Shown in pieces: positions 54,833-62,935 of a stretch of DNA of 64,000 nucleotides. The translations under genes and the position numbers were made by a program. The notes beneath the pieces are model-generated. The model was not told the DNA's origin and made no database searches. It worked only from the letters and a program-made list of their open reading frames with translations. Each line of letters begins with the position of its first letter. Within the stretch, counting starts at the first letter, position 1. The DNA lies in the NCBI RefSeq assembly GCF_027857615.1, contig NZ_JAQIFT010000016.1:248001-312000 (forward strand), written 5' to 3'. Source of the stretch: Holtiella tumoricola (GTDB lineage Bacteria > Bacillota > Clostridia > Lachnospirales > Cellulosilyticaceae).

Positions 54833-55672
54833 TTAGTCAGTTTTACCTAAATTTTTAATCAACTCTGTACCATCATATAAATTTGTGATTTCATGTTCAC
54901 GATACATCCATTCCATACAAAGGTTAAAGTCCTCTAATCGAATAGGCGCTTGTGGCTCAAAGCTAAAGTTCTTCATCCGTTTTGCAAAAGCTTCCTCATA
55001 GCCTAGTTCTTCATGGCATAACTGAATCTTCTGAGTTTCACTTAAATGGTTAAAATAGTTTCCTGCTTCTTCTAATGCTTCATGGAAAGTACGCACACTC
55101 TCTGTATGTGCTTCATAAAATTCCTGATCAAATGCCCACATTACAAGATTTTTATCACTATTTCTTGTACTCCAAATAATCTGATGCCCTTTATCTGTTA
55201 AGTCAGTTACAAAAGGCTCAATGGCTACAAGTGCATCAATCTCTCCATGATCTAAAGCTTGCATACGTTCATAGGAATTGTTAATCCATACAATTTCTGC
55301 TTCTGGTACTAAATCTTTTAAATCATTTTCCAAGTACAATCTAAATAATCCTTTTCGGTTAACCCCTGCTCGTATGCCTTCATAAGGTGGTTTAAGGCCT
55401 TTACGTCCTACAAGATGAATAGTACGGGTTAAATTTGAAGTAAGTACTGCCTTTTTACCCTGTTCTAACATATAAAAGAAAAAGGTTAAATCCCCCATCA
55501 TCACATCGGATTTACCGTCTCTAAAAGGACTATTCCCATCAAAGGTAAAATCCTCTGCTAAATCTAAACAAACGTCTAAGCCTCGCTTAGCAAAAAAGCC
55601 CTTCTGATGGGCAATTAACGTTGGAATAATAAGTGGGTTCTTTTTAGTATGGTGTAAATGAATTGGGTGCAT
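54833..55672 (-). CDS. NMT1/SsuA-like substrate-binding protein without export signal
   Basis: The 279-residue protein has the periplasmic-binding-protein type II fold of the NMT1/THI5-like family: PTLIAHQKGFFAKRGLDV, a middle FRDGKSDVMMGDL and a hinge EIDALVAIEPFV. It lacks a signal peptide and lipobox, so it is probably cytosolic, as in enzymes and sensors that reuse this fold. It is preceded by AAGGAGG and by the long gene-free structured segment, after the UbiA gene. No ABC permease of the matching family is adjacent. Substrate unknown. Confidence 0.75.
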   Translation of the reverse strand: MHPIHLHHTKKNPLIIPTLIAHQKGFFAKRGLDVCLDLAEDFTFDGNSPFRDGKSDVMMGDLTFFFYMLEQGKKAVLTSNLTRTIHLVGRKGLKPPYEGIRAGVNRKGLFRLYLENDLKDLVPEAEIVWINNSYERMQALDHGEIDALVAIEPFVTDLTDKGHQIIWSTRNSDKNLVMWAFDQEFYEAHTESVRTFHEALEEAGNYFNHLSETQKIQLCHEELGYEEAFAKRMKNFSFEPQAPIRLEDFNLCMEWMYREHEITNLYDGTELIKNLGKTD

Positions 55673-55704
55673 ATGCTGCCTCCTTAGAAATTTTATAGTT
55701 AATA

Positions 55705-56525
55705 AAATAAATATTTGGTTAAGTGTGAGGACATGTAGGCAAGCTTATTGTATTCCAACTTCTAGTCCTCGACTTTTAAGAGAGACTAAGTTCATTCCAT
55801 CAAACTAACGGTCAAAACTCAGAAAAAAGTTCACTTTTCTTCAGACATTTCCCTAAAACCAGTTTGATTCCATTCTCTAAGCCTCTCTAAAAAGTCTGTG
55901 GAGAAAGTTTCCATACAATAACTTACCTTACAGCCCATTACATCATAGCCTTTCCAGTAGAGAGACAGCTACACTACATGATCCATTTTCTAAACATCTT
56001 TCATGTGAAAATGCCTGATCATTTCCGAGTTCAGATCAAAAGTACTATCAATTCTACAAAGCGAATCTTACTTAATTCAGTAGCAAAAGACATTGAAACC
56101 TGAAAGGCTTCACAGTAGCTTTGCTAACGCTCACCTTTTAAGATAGGCTGAGATCAGGAACAAACGACGAAGGAGCCTTATCAAACACTTGAAGGTTTTG
56201 CCCTGAAAGAAGAAACATTTACTCCTATCTCTTCACCACGGTGAACTACTGGAAGTGAAAACTTACCTAACTGAGTAGAAAAGGGTGGTGATGCGTGGGT
56301 GACCTCCATGTAGCTTTTATTGAGAATGGGCTTAGAATGTGTTAACGAATATGAAGGAAGGCTTTTATGCGAGTGTCTGAGCATTAGTGAGTTTTCGCAC
56401 GTTCTGACTGAATAGGAGTTTACACATTCTTAGTCCATTTGAGCAAAAGCGAAAGGGAGAGCACATACGTAGTGCCGACCGGTCTACCTCAACTACTAAG
56501 TTTTCACTCCATAAAATATTTATTT
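55705..56525 (-). ncRNA. candidate 0.82-kb structured RNA (or non-coding element) between ubiA-like and SBP-like genes
   Basis: This 855-bp gap has no credible coding frame. Its ends are complementary: AAATAAATATTT (55705-55716) and AAATATTTATTT (56514-56525). A long helix joins 56254-56280 with 56483-56508: 12 perfect pairs (AGTGAAAACTTA/TAAGTTTTCACT), then 8 and 4 more. Two positions that are A-C mismatches on the plus strand are G-U pairs on the minus strand, which points to a minus-strand RNA. Further stems include TTCACC/GGTGAA (56232-56245), ATCAAACT/AGTTTGAT and GAGGAC/GTCCTC (55727-55770). No terminator is seen, so it could be part of a longer mRNA. No Rfam class was recognised. Confidence 0.55.
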
Positions 56526-56527
56526 GA

Positions 56528-57457
56528 TTAGCGCCCTGCCATAAGCATAAGTAAAAACTCAGCGCCAAGAATCAAGTTAAAGCTATAGATAAGTAAAAGT
56601 GGTCTTGGTCCCCACTCTCTTCCCATAGTTGGGTAGACCTCTTGTATTTTGTAATAATCTTTGTACCAACGTCTATATCCATATTCATAGAAGATGACAA
56701 GACCTGTCAACATCATCCACCATGTGATCCCTCCTAGAAGATATAAGCTGATCCAACATACAACCATAACTATACCTTCTGGAATGAGAATCTTAATAGA
56801 ATTTCTAAATCCGATAACATGTGGTAGTGTCACCCTTGAACCTTTGTCTTTTTCATAATCTGAAGTATTGTTTGTAGACATAAGGAATACAGTCATAATC
56901 ATTGGAATAACTGCATAAAGTGTGCCTTCTGTTGTAATATGTCCTACTTGTAAGTAGGTTGAAATCCAGCTGCTTACACCACCTACCAAAAAACCCGATA
57001 CTGCTTCTCCTATTGGATAAACAATATAGGGTTTGGGTCCTAGAGAATAGGTTACTGCTGCTAATGCTCCAATAACTCCCATCATAAGTACTAACAAACT
57101 TCTTGTGAGAAGGACAACCATAAGCCCACTTCCACTTGCTAGCAAGAAAAATCCAGCTAGTACAATCCAAGCATCTTTTAAAGTTGCTTCTCCTCGTACC
57201 AGCCCTTCACTACCCTTGTGATATGTAAAGGTTGACTCATCTTCCTCTGCCTTTAAATACCCCCTAATTTCATTAGCTACGTTTGCCACAATATTAAAAC
57301 TAAAACCGCTAATGAAGAAGAAAAGTAACGGTAACAACTTCAAGTTGCCACTTAAGTACGCACCAAAAAGGCCTCCACTTAATATAGGCAACCCTGTTGC
57401 AAAACCTGTTCTTACTTCCATAACGGTATATGCACGTCTAAAAAATGCTTTCATCAT
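56528..57457 (-). CDS. UbiA-family prenyltransferase (MenA-like)
   Basis: The 309-residue integral membrane protein has about eight helices and the two Asp-rich regions of the family: NVANEIRGYLKAEED (about residues 59-73, a variant of NxxxDxxxD) and NNTSDYEKDKGSR (about 196-207). It would transfer a polyprenyl chain to an aromatic or similar acceptor, as MenA does in menaquinone synthesis; no other quinone gene is in the window. It overlaps the upstream permease gene by 4 nt (ATGA), so it belongs to the sugar ABC operon, an unusual partner. Confidence 0.87.
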   Translation of the reverse strand: MMKAFFRRAYTVMEVRTGFATGLPILSGGLFGAYLSGNLKLLPLLFFFISGFSFNIVANVANEIRGYLKAEEDESTFTYHKGSEGLVRGEATLKDAWIVLAGFFLLASGSGLMVVLLTRSLLVLMMGVIGALAAVTYSLGPKPYIVYPIGEAVSGFLVGGVSSWISTYLQVGHITTEGTLYAVIPMIMTVFLMSTNNTSDYEKDKGSRVTLPHVIGFRNSIKILIPEGIVMVVCWISLYLLGGITWWMMLTGLVIFYEYGYRRWYKDYYKIQEVYPTMGREWGPRPLLLIYSFNLILGAEFLLMLMAGR

Positions 57458-58281
57458 CTAATACTCCCTGCTGTTATGCCTTGATAAATATATTTTTGTA
57501 GCGCAAAAAATAATATTAGCATTGGAATCATACTTATAATAATTGCTGCACTAATCACATGCCAGTCTGTTTGATTAGGTCCTACAAATCTATGAATTGT
57601 CGTAGAAACTGTATTTAATTTTTCTCCTGGCATATAGAGATAAGGAATGTAAAAGTCGTTGTAAATAGCTATCATCTTTAAAAGAGCTACTGTTGCTGTT
57701 GCTGGTTTCAAAAGTGGGAAGATCACCTTTCTATAAATCTGGAAGTATGAAGCTCCCTCTAATAAAGCTGCCTTATCAATTTCTTTGGGCACCTTACTTA
57801 AAGCTTGCAGATAAATATAAACCATTAATACATCTGCTCCTAAATACAATACAATAGGCCCTAGTAAATTGTTATATAATCCTAACTTATGCATCAACTT
57901 AAATGTCCCCACCTGAGAAATTTCTAAAGGTACTATTGAGACTAATAAATAAGCAAATAATATAGTCTTCTTAAACTTAAAGTCAAAACGATTAATGACA
58001 TAGGCTACCATAGAACCTATAATAATACTTCCCCCTACGCCAAATAAAATAAGAATAAACGTATTGGTAAACCCCATAAGCATTTTCCCTTCTATAAAGG
58101 CACGCTTATAGTTATCAAAATTTAGAAAACTCTCTGGGGGGATTAATCCAGATGTATTTGTAAACTCATTATACGTTTTGAAGCTTCCAAAAAATAACGT
58201 AATAAGAGGGAAGAATATAATAAAGCTCCATAGAAGCAAACTACCATATTTTATAATATTGACTGCTATCTTCTTAATCAT
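57454..58281 (-). CDS. carbohydrate ABC transporter permease, MalG type
   Basis: The 275-residue membrane protein has six helices and the EAA loop in KAALLEGASYFQIYRKVIFPLLKP, read in pieces. With the MalF-type partner it forms the channel of a CUT1 sugar importer. It overlaps the upstream permease by 8 nt and the downstream prenyltransferase by 4 nt. Confidence 0.94.
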   Translation of the reverse strand: MIKKIAVNIIKYGSLLLWSFIIFFPLITLFFGSFKTYNEFTNTSGLIPPESFLNFDNYKRAFIEGKMLMGFTNTFILILFGVGGSIIIGSMVAYVINRFDFKFKKTILFAYLLVSIVPLEISQVGTFKLMHKLGLYNNLLGPIVLYLGADVLMVYIYLQALSKVPKEIDKAALLEGASYFQIYRKVIFPLLKPATATVALLKMIAIYNDFYIPYLYMPGEKLNTVSTTIHRFVGPNQTDWHVISAAIIISMIPMLILFFALQKYIYQGITAGSIR

Positions 58282-59149
58282 CTTCTTCCCCTTTATATAA
58301 TTTATTTTGTATCACTGTAATAACTAAGATAACTAGACTTACAATAACTGCCATACTTGCAGCAAGACCAAACATCTTCTTTTCAAAAGCAGCCTTCATA
58401 GTTTGTAGTAAAAAAGTCATGGTGCCATTTGACCCATTGGTTAAAATGAGTGGCAATTCAAAAGCTGAAATAGCACCTATAGTCAGAAGAATAAAATTGA
58501 TTTTGAGCACAATTTGTATCCCTGGCAAGATGACCATTCGTACCTTTTGCCAGCCGGATGCCCCTTCTATTTCTGCTAATCTATAATGTTCTAAAGGTAT
58601 ACATTGTACTGCTCCAAAATAAAGAATAAAACTTTTACCCGTGTGCCTCCATATAGATATTGCACCTAATGTATAATTCACCATCCTAGGATCTCCAAGC
58701 CAATATCTTGTATGCTCACCAAGACCTAGAACAGTTAATAGACTATCAAAACTTCCTCCTGGACTAAAGAAAAGGCGAAAGAGCATGGCTACTGCCATTC
58801 CACTAATGAGAGAAGGAAAAACAAATGATGCTTTAAAGAAGTTTTTCCCTTTTACCTTAGTAGAAAGTAAAATTGCAAAATAAAGCGCTATCACAATTTG
58901 AATAAGACCTGAAACGAAATATACCATGCAATTCAAAAAGACCCTAATATAACTAGGATCTGAGAGGATTTTGATATAATTTGAAAATCCTACAAAGGTC
59001 TTAGTAGGAGAAAGCCCATTCCATGAAGTAAAGCTATACTCGATAAGAGCAAAAATAGGATATATGCCAAATGTCAAAAGTAAAAGTAAAGGACAAAAAA
59101 GAAAGCAGCCAATAAGACGGCTTTCTTTTTTAGTTTGGTTACTTAGCAT
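58274..59149 (-). CDS. carbohydrate ABC transporter permease, MalF type
   Basis: The 291-residue membrane protein has six helices and the EAA loop around RLAEIEGASGWQKVRMVILPGI. It pairs with the MalG-type permease. It begins inside the last 11 nt of the binding-protein gene, so translation is coupled. The substrate is not readable from sequence. Confidence 0.94.
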   Translation of the reverse strand: MLSNQTKKESRLIGCFLFCPLLLLLTFGIYPIFALIEYSFTSWNGLSPTKTFVGFSNYIKILSDPSYIRVFLNCMVYFVSGLIQIVIALYFAILLSTKVKGKNFFKASFVFPSLISGMAVAMLFRLFFSPGGSFDSLLTVLGLGEHTRYWLGDPRMVNYTLGAISIWRHTGKSFILYFGAVQCIPLEHYRLAEIEGASGWQKVRMVILPGIQIVLKINFILLTIGAISAFELPLILTNGSNGTMTFLLQTMKAAFEKKMFGLAASMAVIVSLVILVITVIQNKLYKGEEDD

Positions 59150-60434
59150 ATTCGCTTACAGCTTTAGCCCAACTTGCTTCAAGTTCTGCAACATATGCTT
59201 CATATGTGCCATATTGATCTGGGTAAAGTCCCATATTGATAACATGTTGTAATACATCTGTTAATCTTGCTACACCTACTTCATTAGCAATGCTTGTATA
59301 AAGTGATTCTACTTCAGGTGTAACTGGTGGTGCTGTTAATACAATATTATTTGTTGCAAAAAGTGCTTGTTCTTCATCTGTAAAATCAGCAATTGATGGA
59401 GACATTCCACCTAAATCATCTGCATAATCACTTTCTTCAGAAATAAGGAAATTAAGGAAAGCACGTGCAGTTACTTTATTTGTACTGTTTACATTGATTC
59501 CTACAACTTCAGGTGCACCAAATGCAAGACTTGTTTTACCATTTAATTGAACTGGGATTGGTGCGATTTCAATATCATTACCTTCTGAAAGTTCCTCAAT
59601 GGCTTTCACATCTTGTGAACCTTTCATCATCATTGCAATTTTTCCATCTGCAATCATTTGTTTACCCTGTGCAAAATCAAGTGTTACTGGATCTGGCTCT
59701 GTAAATCCATTTGCTGTAAGTGCATAGAAAAGATCCATTACTTGCCTAATAGGTTGCCCTTCTGCAAAAGCTGTACCTTTATCTAATGTATCTGCTTTAA
59801 AATTTTCCCCACCAAATGATGAAAGGGTTCCACCCCAAGTACCAAGCCCTTTTTCATAATTTGTAAAGAAAGGAATCGCATCTGTGTTATCTTTAATCTT
59901 TTGACATGCATCAAGAAGTTCATCCATGGTTGTTGGGAAAGTTTCAACGCCTGCTGCTTGAAGTACTTGTTCATTATAAATAATTCCTAATGAGTTGATT
60001 GCCGTAGGAAGACCATATACAATCCCATCATAGTCAGCTTCTGTTACATCAATATACATTTTTCCAAGTTCATCTACTGTACCCAGTGGTTCAAAATAGT
60101 TTGGGTACATTTCAGGTTCACCTGACATGCTAAATGGAACGAAAAGGACATCGCCATAATCTGTTGTATTCATACGAGTCGTAATATAGTTATTGTAGTC
60201 TGCTGAAGACTCCCAAATAATATCTGTTACACTTGGATAAAGTGCTTTAAACTCTTCTTCAATATCTGCAAAAAGAATATCTGCATCTGTACGAGATGTT
60301 ACAACAGTGATTGTTCCACCAATTTCATCTACTACTGTTTCACCATTTGTACCTGGTCCTTCATTTGGTGTATTCCCTGCACATCCTGTAAATACCATCG
60401 GAATAAGTGGTAATATTGCCATCCATTTTTTCAT
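59139..60434 (-). CDS. family 1 extracellular sugar-binding lipoprotein
   Basis: The 431-residue protein has a short signal peptide with lipobox VFTGC (lipidated Cys18), an acidic Gly/Pro/Asn-rich spacer and a family 1 solute-binding fold (TRMNTTDYGDVLFVP, FAQGKQMIADGKIAMMMKG in pieces). It would capture a mono- or oligosaccharide outside the membrane for the two permeases. Its GGAGG site lies in the last codons of the ATPase gene, 2 nt away. Confidence 0.94.
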   Translation of the reverse strand: MKKWMAILPLIPMVFTGCAGNTPNEGPGTNGETVVDEIGGTITVVTSRTDADILFADIEEEFKALYPSVTDIIWESSADYNNYITTRMNTTDYGDVLFVPFSMSGEPEMYPNYFEPLGTVDELGKMYIDVTEADYDGIVYGLPTAINSLGIIYNEQVLQAAGVETFPTTMDELLDACQKIKDNTDAIPFFTNYEKGLGTWGGTLSSFGGENFKADTLDKGTAFAEGQPIRQVMDLFYALTANGFTEPDPVTLDFAQGKQMIADGKIAMMMKGSQDVKAIEELSEGNDIEIAPIPVQLNGKTSLAFGAPEVVGINVNSTNKVTARAFLNFLISEESDYADDLGGMSPSIADFTDEEQALFATNNIVLTAPPVTPEVESLYTSIANEVGVARLTDVLQHVINMGLYPDQYGTYEAYVAELEASWAKAVSEYAK

Positions 60435-60436
60435 AT

Positions 60437-61507
60437 TTAATCCTCCATTATCCTTTGTTGTGTTACTCTATCAAAATAATGTGCCTTTGCCACATTCAAT
60501 TTGACTCTAACTTGTTCACCAATCTCAAAATTTCTATCACTATAGTCTTTTACTGTAAATTTACAGTTTTTATATTGTAGATGAAGCAAAGATTCACTTC
60601 CTAAATACTCTATTTTTATAAGAGTAGCTTCTAAATGCTCCCCTTCAGTCACACAGTCTATGTGTTCACTTCTTATACCCAATAAATAAGTTTGTCCTGC
60701 ATACAGATTGGTTACATCTGCCAAAATCGAAATCTCATTTTCTAATGTAATGCCCTCTGTAGTCTTTTGACATGTAAAAATATTTAGTGCAGGTCTTCCT
60801 ATAAATTGAGCTACAAAAAGATTATTAGGATTTTGATAGACTTCTTTTGGTATTCCAACTTGTTGTATACTTCCTTCGTTAAGAATAACAATGCGATCTG
60901 CTATTGTCATTGCTTCTACTTGATCATGGGTAACGTATAGCATCGTTACACCTAATGTATCATGTAAGGCCTTTATTTCTTGTACCATTGTGTCTCTTAA
61001 CTTAGCATCTAAGTTAGAAAGTGGTTCATCCATTAGAAAAAGCTTAGGTTCTCTTACCATTGCCCGTGCTAATGCAACTCTTTGCCTTTGTCCTCCTGAT
61101 AATTTCTTAGGTTTTACTTTCAAGTAAGGTGTAAGTTCTAAAAGTTCTGCTGCCCACTCTACTTTTTCTTTAGTCTTTTCTTTGGATTCTTTACGAATAC
61201 GCATACCAAAAGCAATGTTATCGTACACATTCAAATGAGGTAGTAAAGCATAGTTTTGAAAAACCATTGCCACATTACGATCTTTAGGAAGCTTATCCTT
61301 AATAGATTGACCTTCTATCAAAATATCCCCCTGCGTCAAATCCTCAAATCCGCAAATAAGTTCTAGTAAAGTAGACTTACCACTTCCACTTGGTCCAACA
61401 ATAACAATAAGTTCACCATTATTCACTTGTAAAGTAAAATCTTTTAAAGCATATTCATTATGTTGATCATATTGCTTTGAAACATTCTGGAATAAAACGT
61501 CTTCCAT
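60437..61507 (-). CDS. sugar ABC transporter ATPase (UgpC/MsmX type)
   Basis: The 356-residue ATPase has Walker A GPSGSGKST, Q-loop FQNYALLPH, signature LSGGQRQRVALARA, Walker B LFLMDEPLSNLD and a C-terminal TOBE-like domain (about residues 235-356), typical of CUT1 importers. The ATG at 61507 follows GGGGGTGAGG; an in-frame ATG 11 codons upstream has no comparable site. It is the first gene of the operon, after a consensus promoter. Confidence 0.94.
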   Translation of the reverse strand: MEDVLFQNVSKQYDQHNEYALKDFTLQVNNGELIVIVGPSGSGKSTLLELICGFEDLTQGDILIEGQSIKDKLPKDRNVAMVFQNYALLPHLNVYDNIAFGMRIRKESKEKTKEKVEWAAELLELTPYLKVKPKKLSGGQRQRVALARAMVREPKLFLMDEPLSNLDAKLRDTMVQEIKALHDTLGVTMLYVTHDQVEAMTIADRIVILNEGSIQQVGIPKEVYQNPNNLFVAQFIGRPALNIFTCQKTTEGITLENEISILADVTNLYAGQTYLLGIRSEHIDCVTEGEHLEATLIKIEYLGSESLLHLQYKNCKFTVKDYSDRNFEIGEQVRVKLNVAKAHYFDRVTQQRIMED

Positions 61508-61562
61508 TCGCCTCACCCCCGTCATTTCTGTAAATAACATATGTTATTTTTATAACTAACTC

Positions 61563-61591
61563 ATTATATATAGTTTGAGAAACGTTGTCAA
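61563..61591 (-). promoter_or_regulatory. consensus promoter of the sugar ABC operon with overlapping near-palindrome
   Basis: TTGACA (61591-61586) and TATAAT (61568-61563) are spaced by 17 bp on the minus strand. A near-palindrome TTGACAACGTTTCTCAA (61591-61575), centred on CG, covers the -35 and resembles LacI-family or cre operators, though it does not fit the cre consensus fully. Confidence 0.8.
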
Positions 61592-61674
61592 TTTAAGGGA
61601 ATTTTCTTAAGTTAGTATATACTTTTATACTAAAAGTATGCATAGCCAAACTACAAACCTCTCCAAAATATAAA

Positions 61675-61730
61675 TAGACCAAGCTTAGGAGATAATTCTA
61701 TCTACTGAATCTTCTCCTAAGCTTGGTCTA
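61675..61730 (-). terminator. terminator after the AraC gene at 62 kb
   Basis: A perfect 18-bp stem (61675-61692 / 61713-61730) with a 20-nt loop lies 34 nt after the stop codon and separates the regulator from the ABC operon. Confidence 0.87.
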
Positions 61731-61764
61731 TCTTCATCTTTAATAATTTACTTCATTACTCATA

Positions 61765-62790
61765 TCAGTTTTGTTTAATATATTTGGCTGGGCTAATATC
61801 ATAACGTCCTTTAAATACTCTATAGAAATTTGACAATGAGCTAAATCCACTCTCACTTGCCACTTGTTGAATAGGCATATCTGTACTTTCCATTAGCTCT
61901 ATAGCCATTGCTATTTTTAATGCATTTACATAGTCTACAAAACTTGTTCCATACTTCTTCTTAAATGACGCAGAAAAATAATTTGGATGCATATAGACCT
62001 GCTTTGCTACATCTTCTAAAGTAATATTCCTATGAAAATGGTTCTTAATATATTGTACAGCATTGTCTAATTGGACATCTGCTCCATTTCTGCGAACTTG
62101 TATTACATTATGCTTTCTCATCCCTGATCTCATATTATAAATGAAAAATACTAAAAGAAGATTTTTAATACTTTCATGATAACCTGGTTTCTTATTGACA
62201 AACTCTTCATACATCATCTCTAGTATATTAAAGCTTTCCTTAGCTTGTTCCCCATGCAAATCCAATACTGTAAGTAACTGTAAATATTCCTTAATAAGCA
62301 TAGATTGCTCTTTTGCTAATTCACTCTCTAAAAAAAGTCTATGATAAAAAGTAAATGTCTTTTGTACTGGGGGATTATCTGGATTTGCAAGCCACGCATG
62401 GGGCATTAAACTGTTAAATACAATAACCGACCCTGCCTCCACTTTAATCGCTCTCCCCTCAGCAAAATAATACCCTTCCCCAGATAAAACCATTGAAATT
62501 TCAAATCCATTGTGCGCATGAAAATATAATTTATCAATTTCCCCGTCATAACCTTCATATTTTGAATACTTCATAATTTCATTAAGCATAACCTTTAATG
62601 CGCTATCTTGTGTTTCCTTAAATTCTAATTGCCCCGGACCTACTATTTTTATTGTATAAATTTCCCCCTCTTCAATTTTTTGAGCTGAAATAAGAGGTTG
62701 TTTCATCGTTGCTTCTTCGGCAAAAAAATAAAACCCTTTTTCCATTGGCGGAAAATCTTCAATAAATAAATTTGATTTTATTTCATTCAT
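61765..62790 (-). CDS. AraC-family regulator with cupin sensor, likely ABC-operon regulator
   Basis: The 341-residue protein has a cupin-like sensor (about residues 90-150: FHAHNGFEISMVLSGEGYYF, in pieces) and a C-terminal double HTH (about 240-341) with LEDVAKQVYMHPNYFSASFKKKYG and SGFSSLSNFYRVFKGRYDISP. Such proteins usually activate sugar-uptake genes. A GGGGGA site lies upstream of the ATG. It lies between the GH18 gene and the ABC operon on the same strand, with its own terminator, and may control either. Confidence 0.9.
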   Translation of the reverse strand: MNEIKSNLFIEDFPPMEKGFYFFAEEATMKQPLISAQKIEEGEIYTIKIVGPGQLEFKETQDSALKVMLNEIMKYSKYEGYDGEIDKLYFHAHNGFEISMVLSGEGYYFAEGRAIKVEAGSVIVFNSLMPHAWLANPDNPPVQKTFTFYHRLFLESELAKEQSMLIKEYLQLLTVLDLHGEQAKESFNILEMMYEEFVNKKPGYHESIKNLLLVFFIYNMRSGMRKHNVIQVRRNGADVQLDNAVQYIKNHFHRNITLEDVAKQVYMHPNYFSASFKKKYGTSFVDYVNALKIAMAIELMESTDMPIQQVASESGFSSLSNFYRVFKGRYDISPAKYIKQN

Positions 62791-62885
62791 TATAGTCCCC
62801 CTAACCTGTTATAGTAAGCTAACTTTTAGTAAATTTTGCATCTATTTTATATTATTATAACTAAAATTTTACCGTTTTGACAATA

Positions 62886-62935
62886 AAAAAGTCAGTCAGT
62901 AATAGAATCTTACTTCTATCACTGACTGACTTTTT
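62886..62935 (-). terminator. GH18 gene terminator
   Basis: AAAAAGTCAGTCAGT (62886-62900) pairs with ACTGACTGACTTTTT (62921-62935), with an inner ATAG/CTAT helix. It overlaps the last bases of the GH18 gene. Confidence 0.9.

Noticed and set aside
55705..56525. Insertion sequence or group II intron
   Set aside because: No transposase or maturase, no domain V-like hairpin and no GTGYG 5' end were found; complementary AT-rich ends alone are not enough. A non-autonomous element remains possible.
56181..56568. Two overlapping 67-codon minus-strand frames
   Set aside because: They lack ribosome binding sites, overlap each other or the UbiA gene end, and sit on the arms of the long RNA helix; likely spurious.
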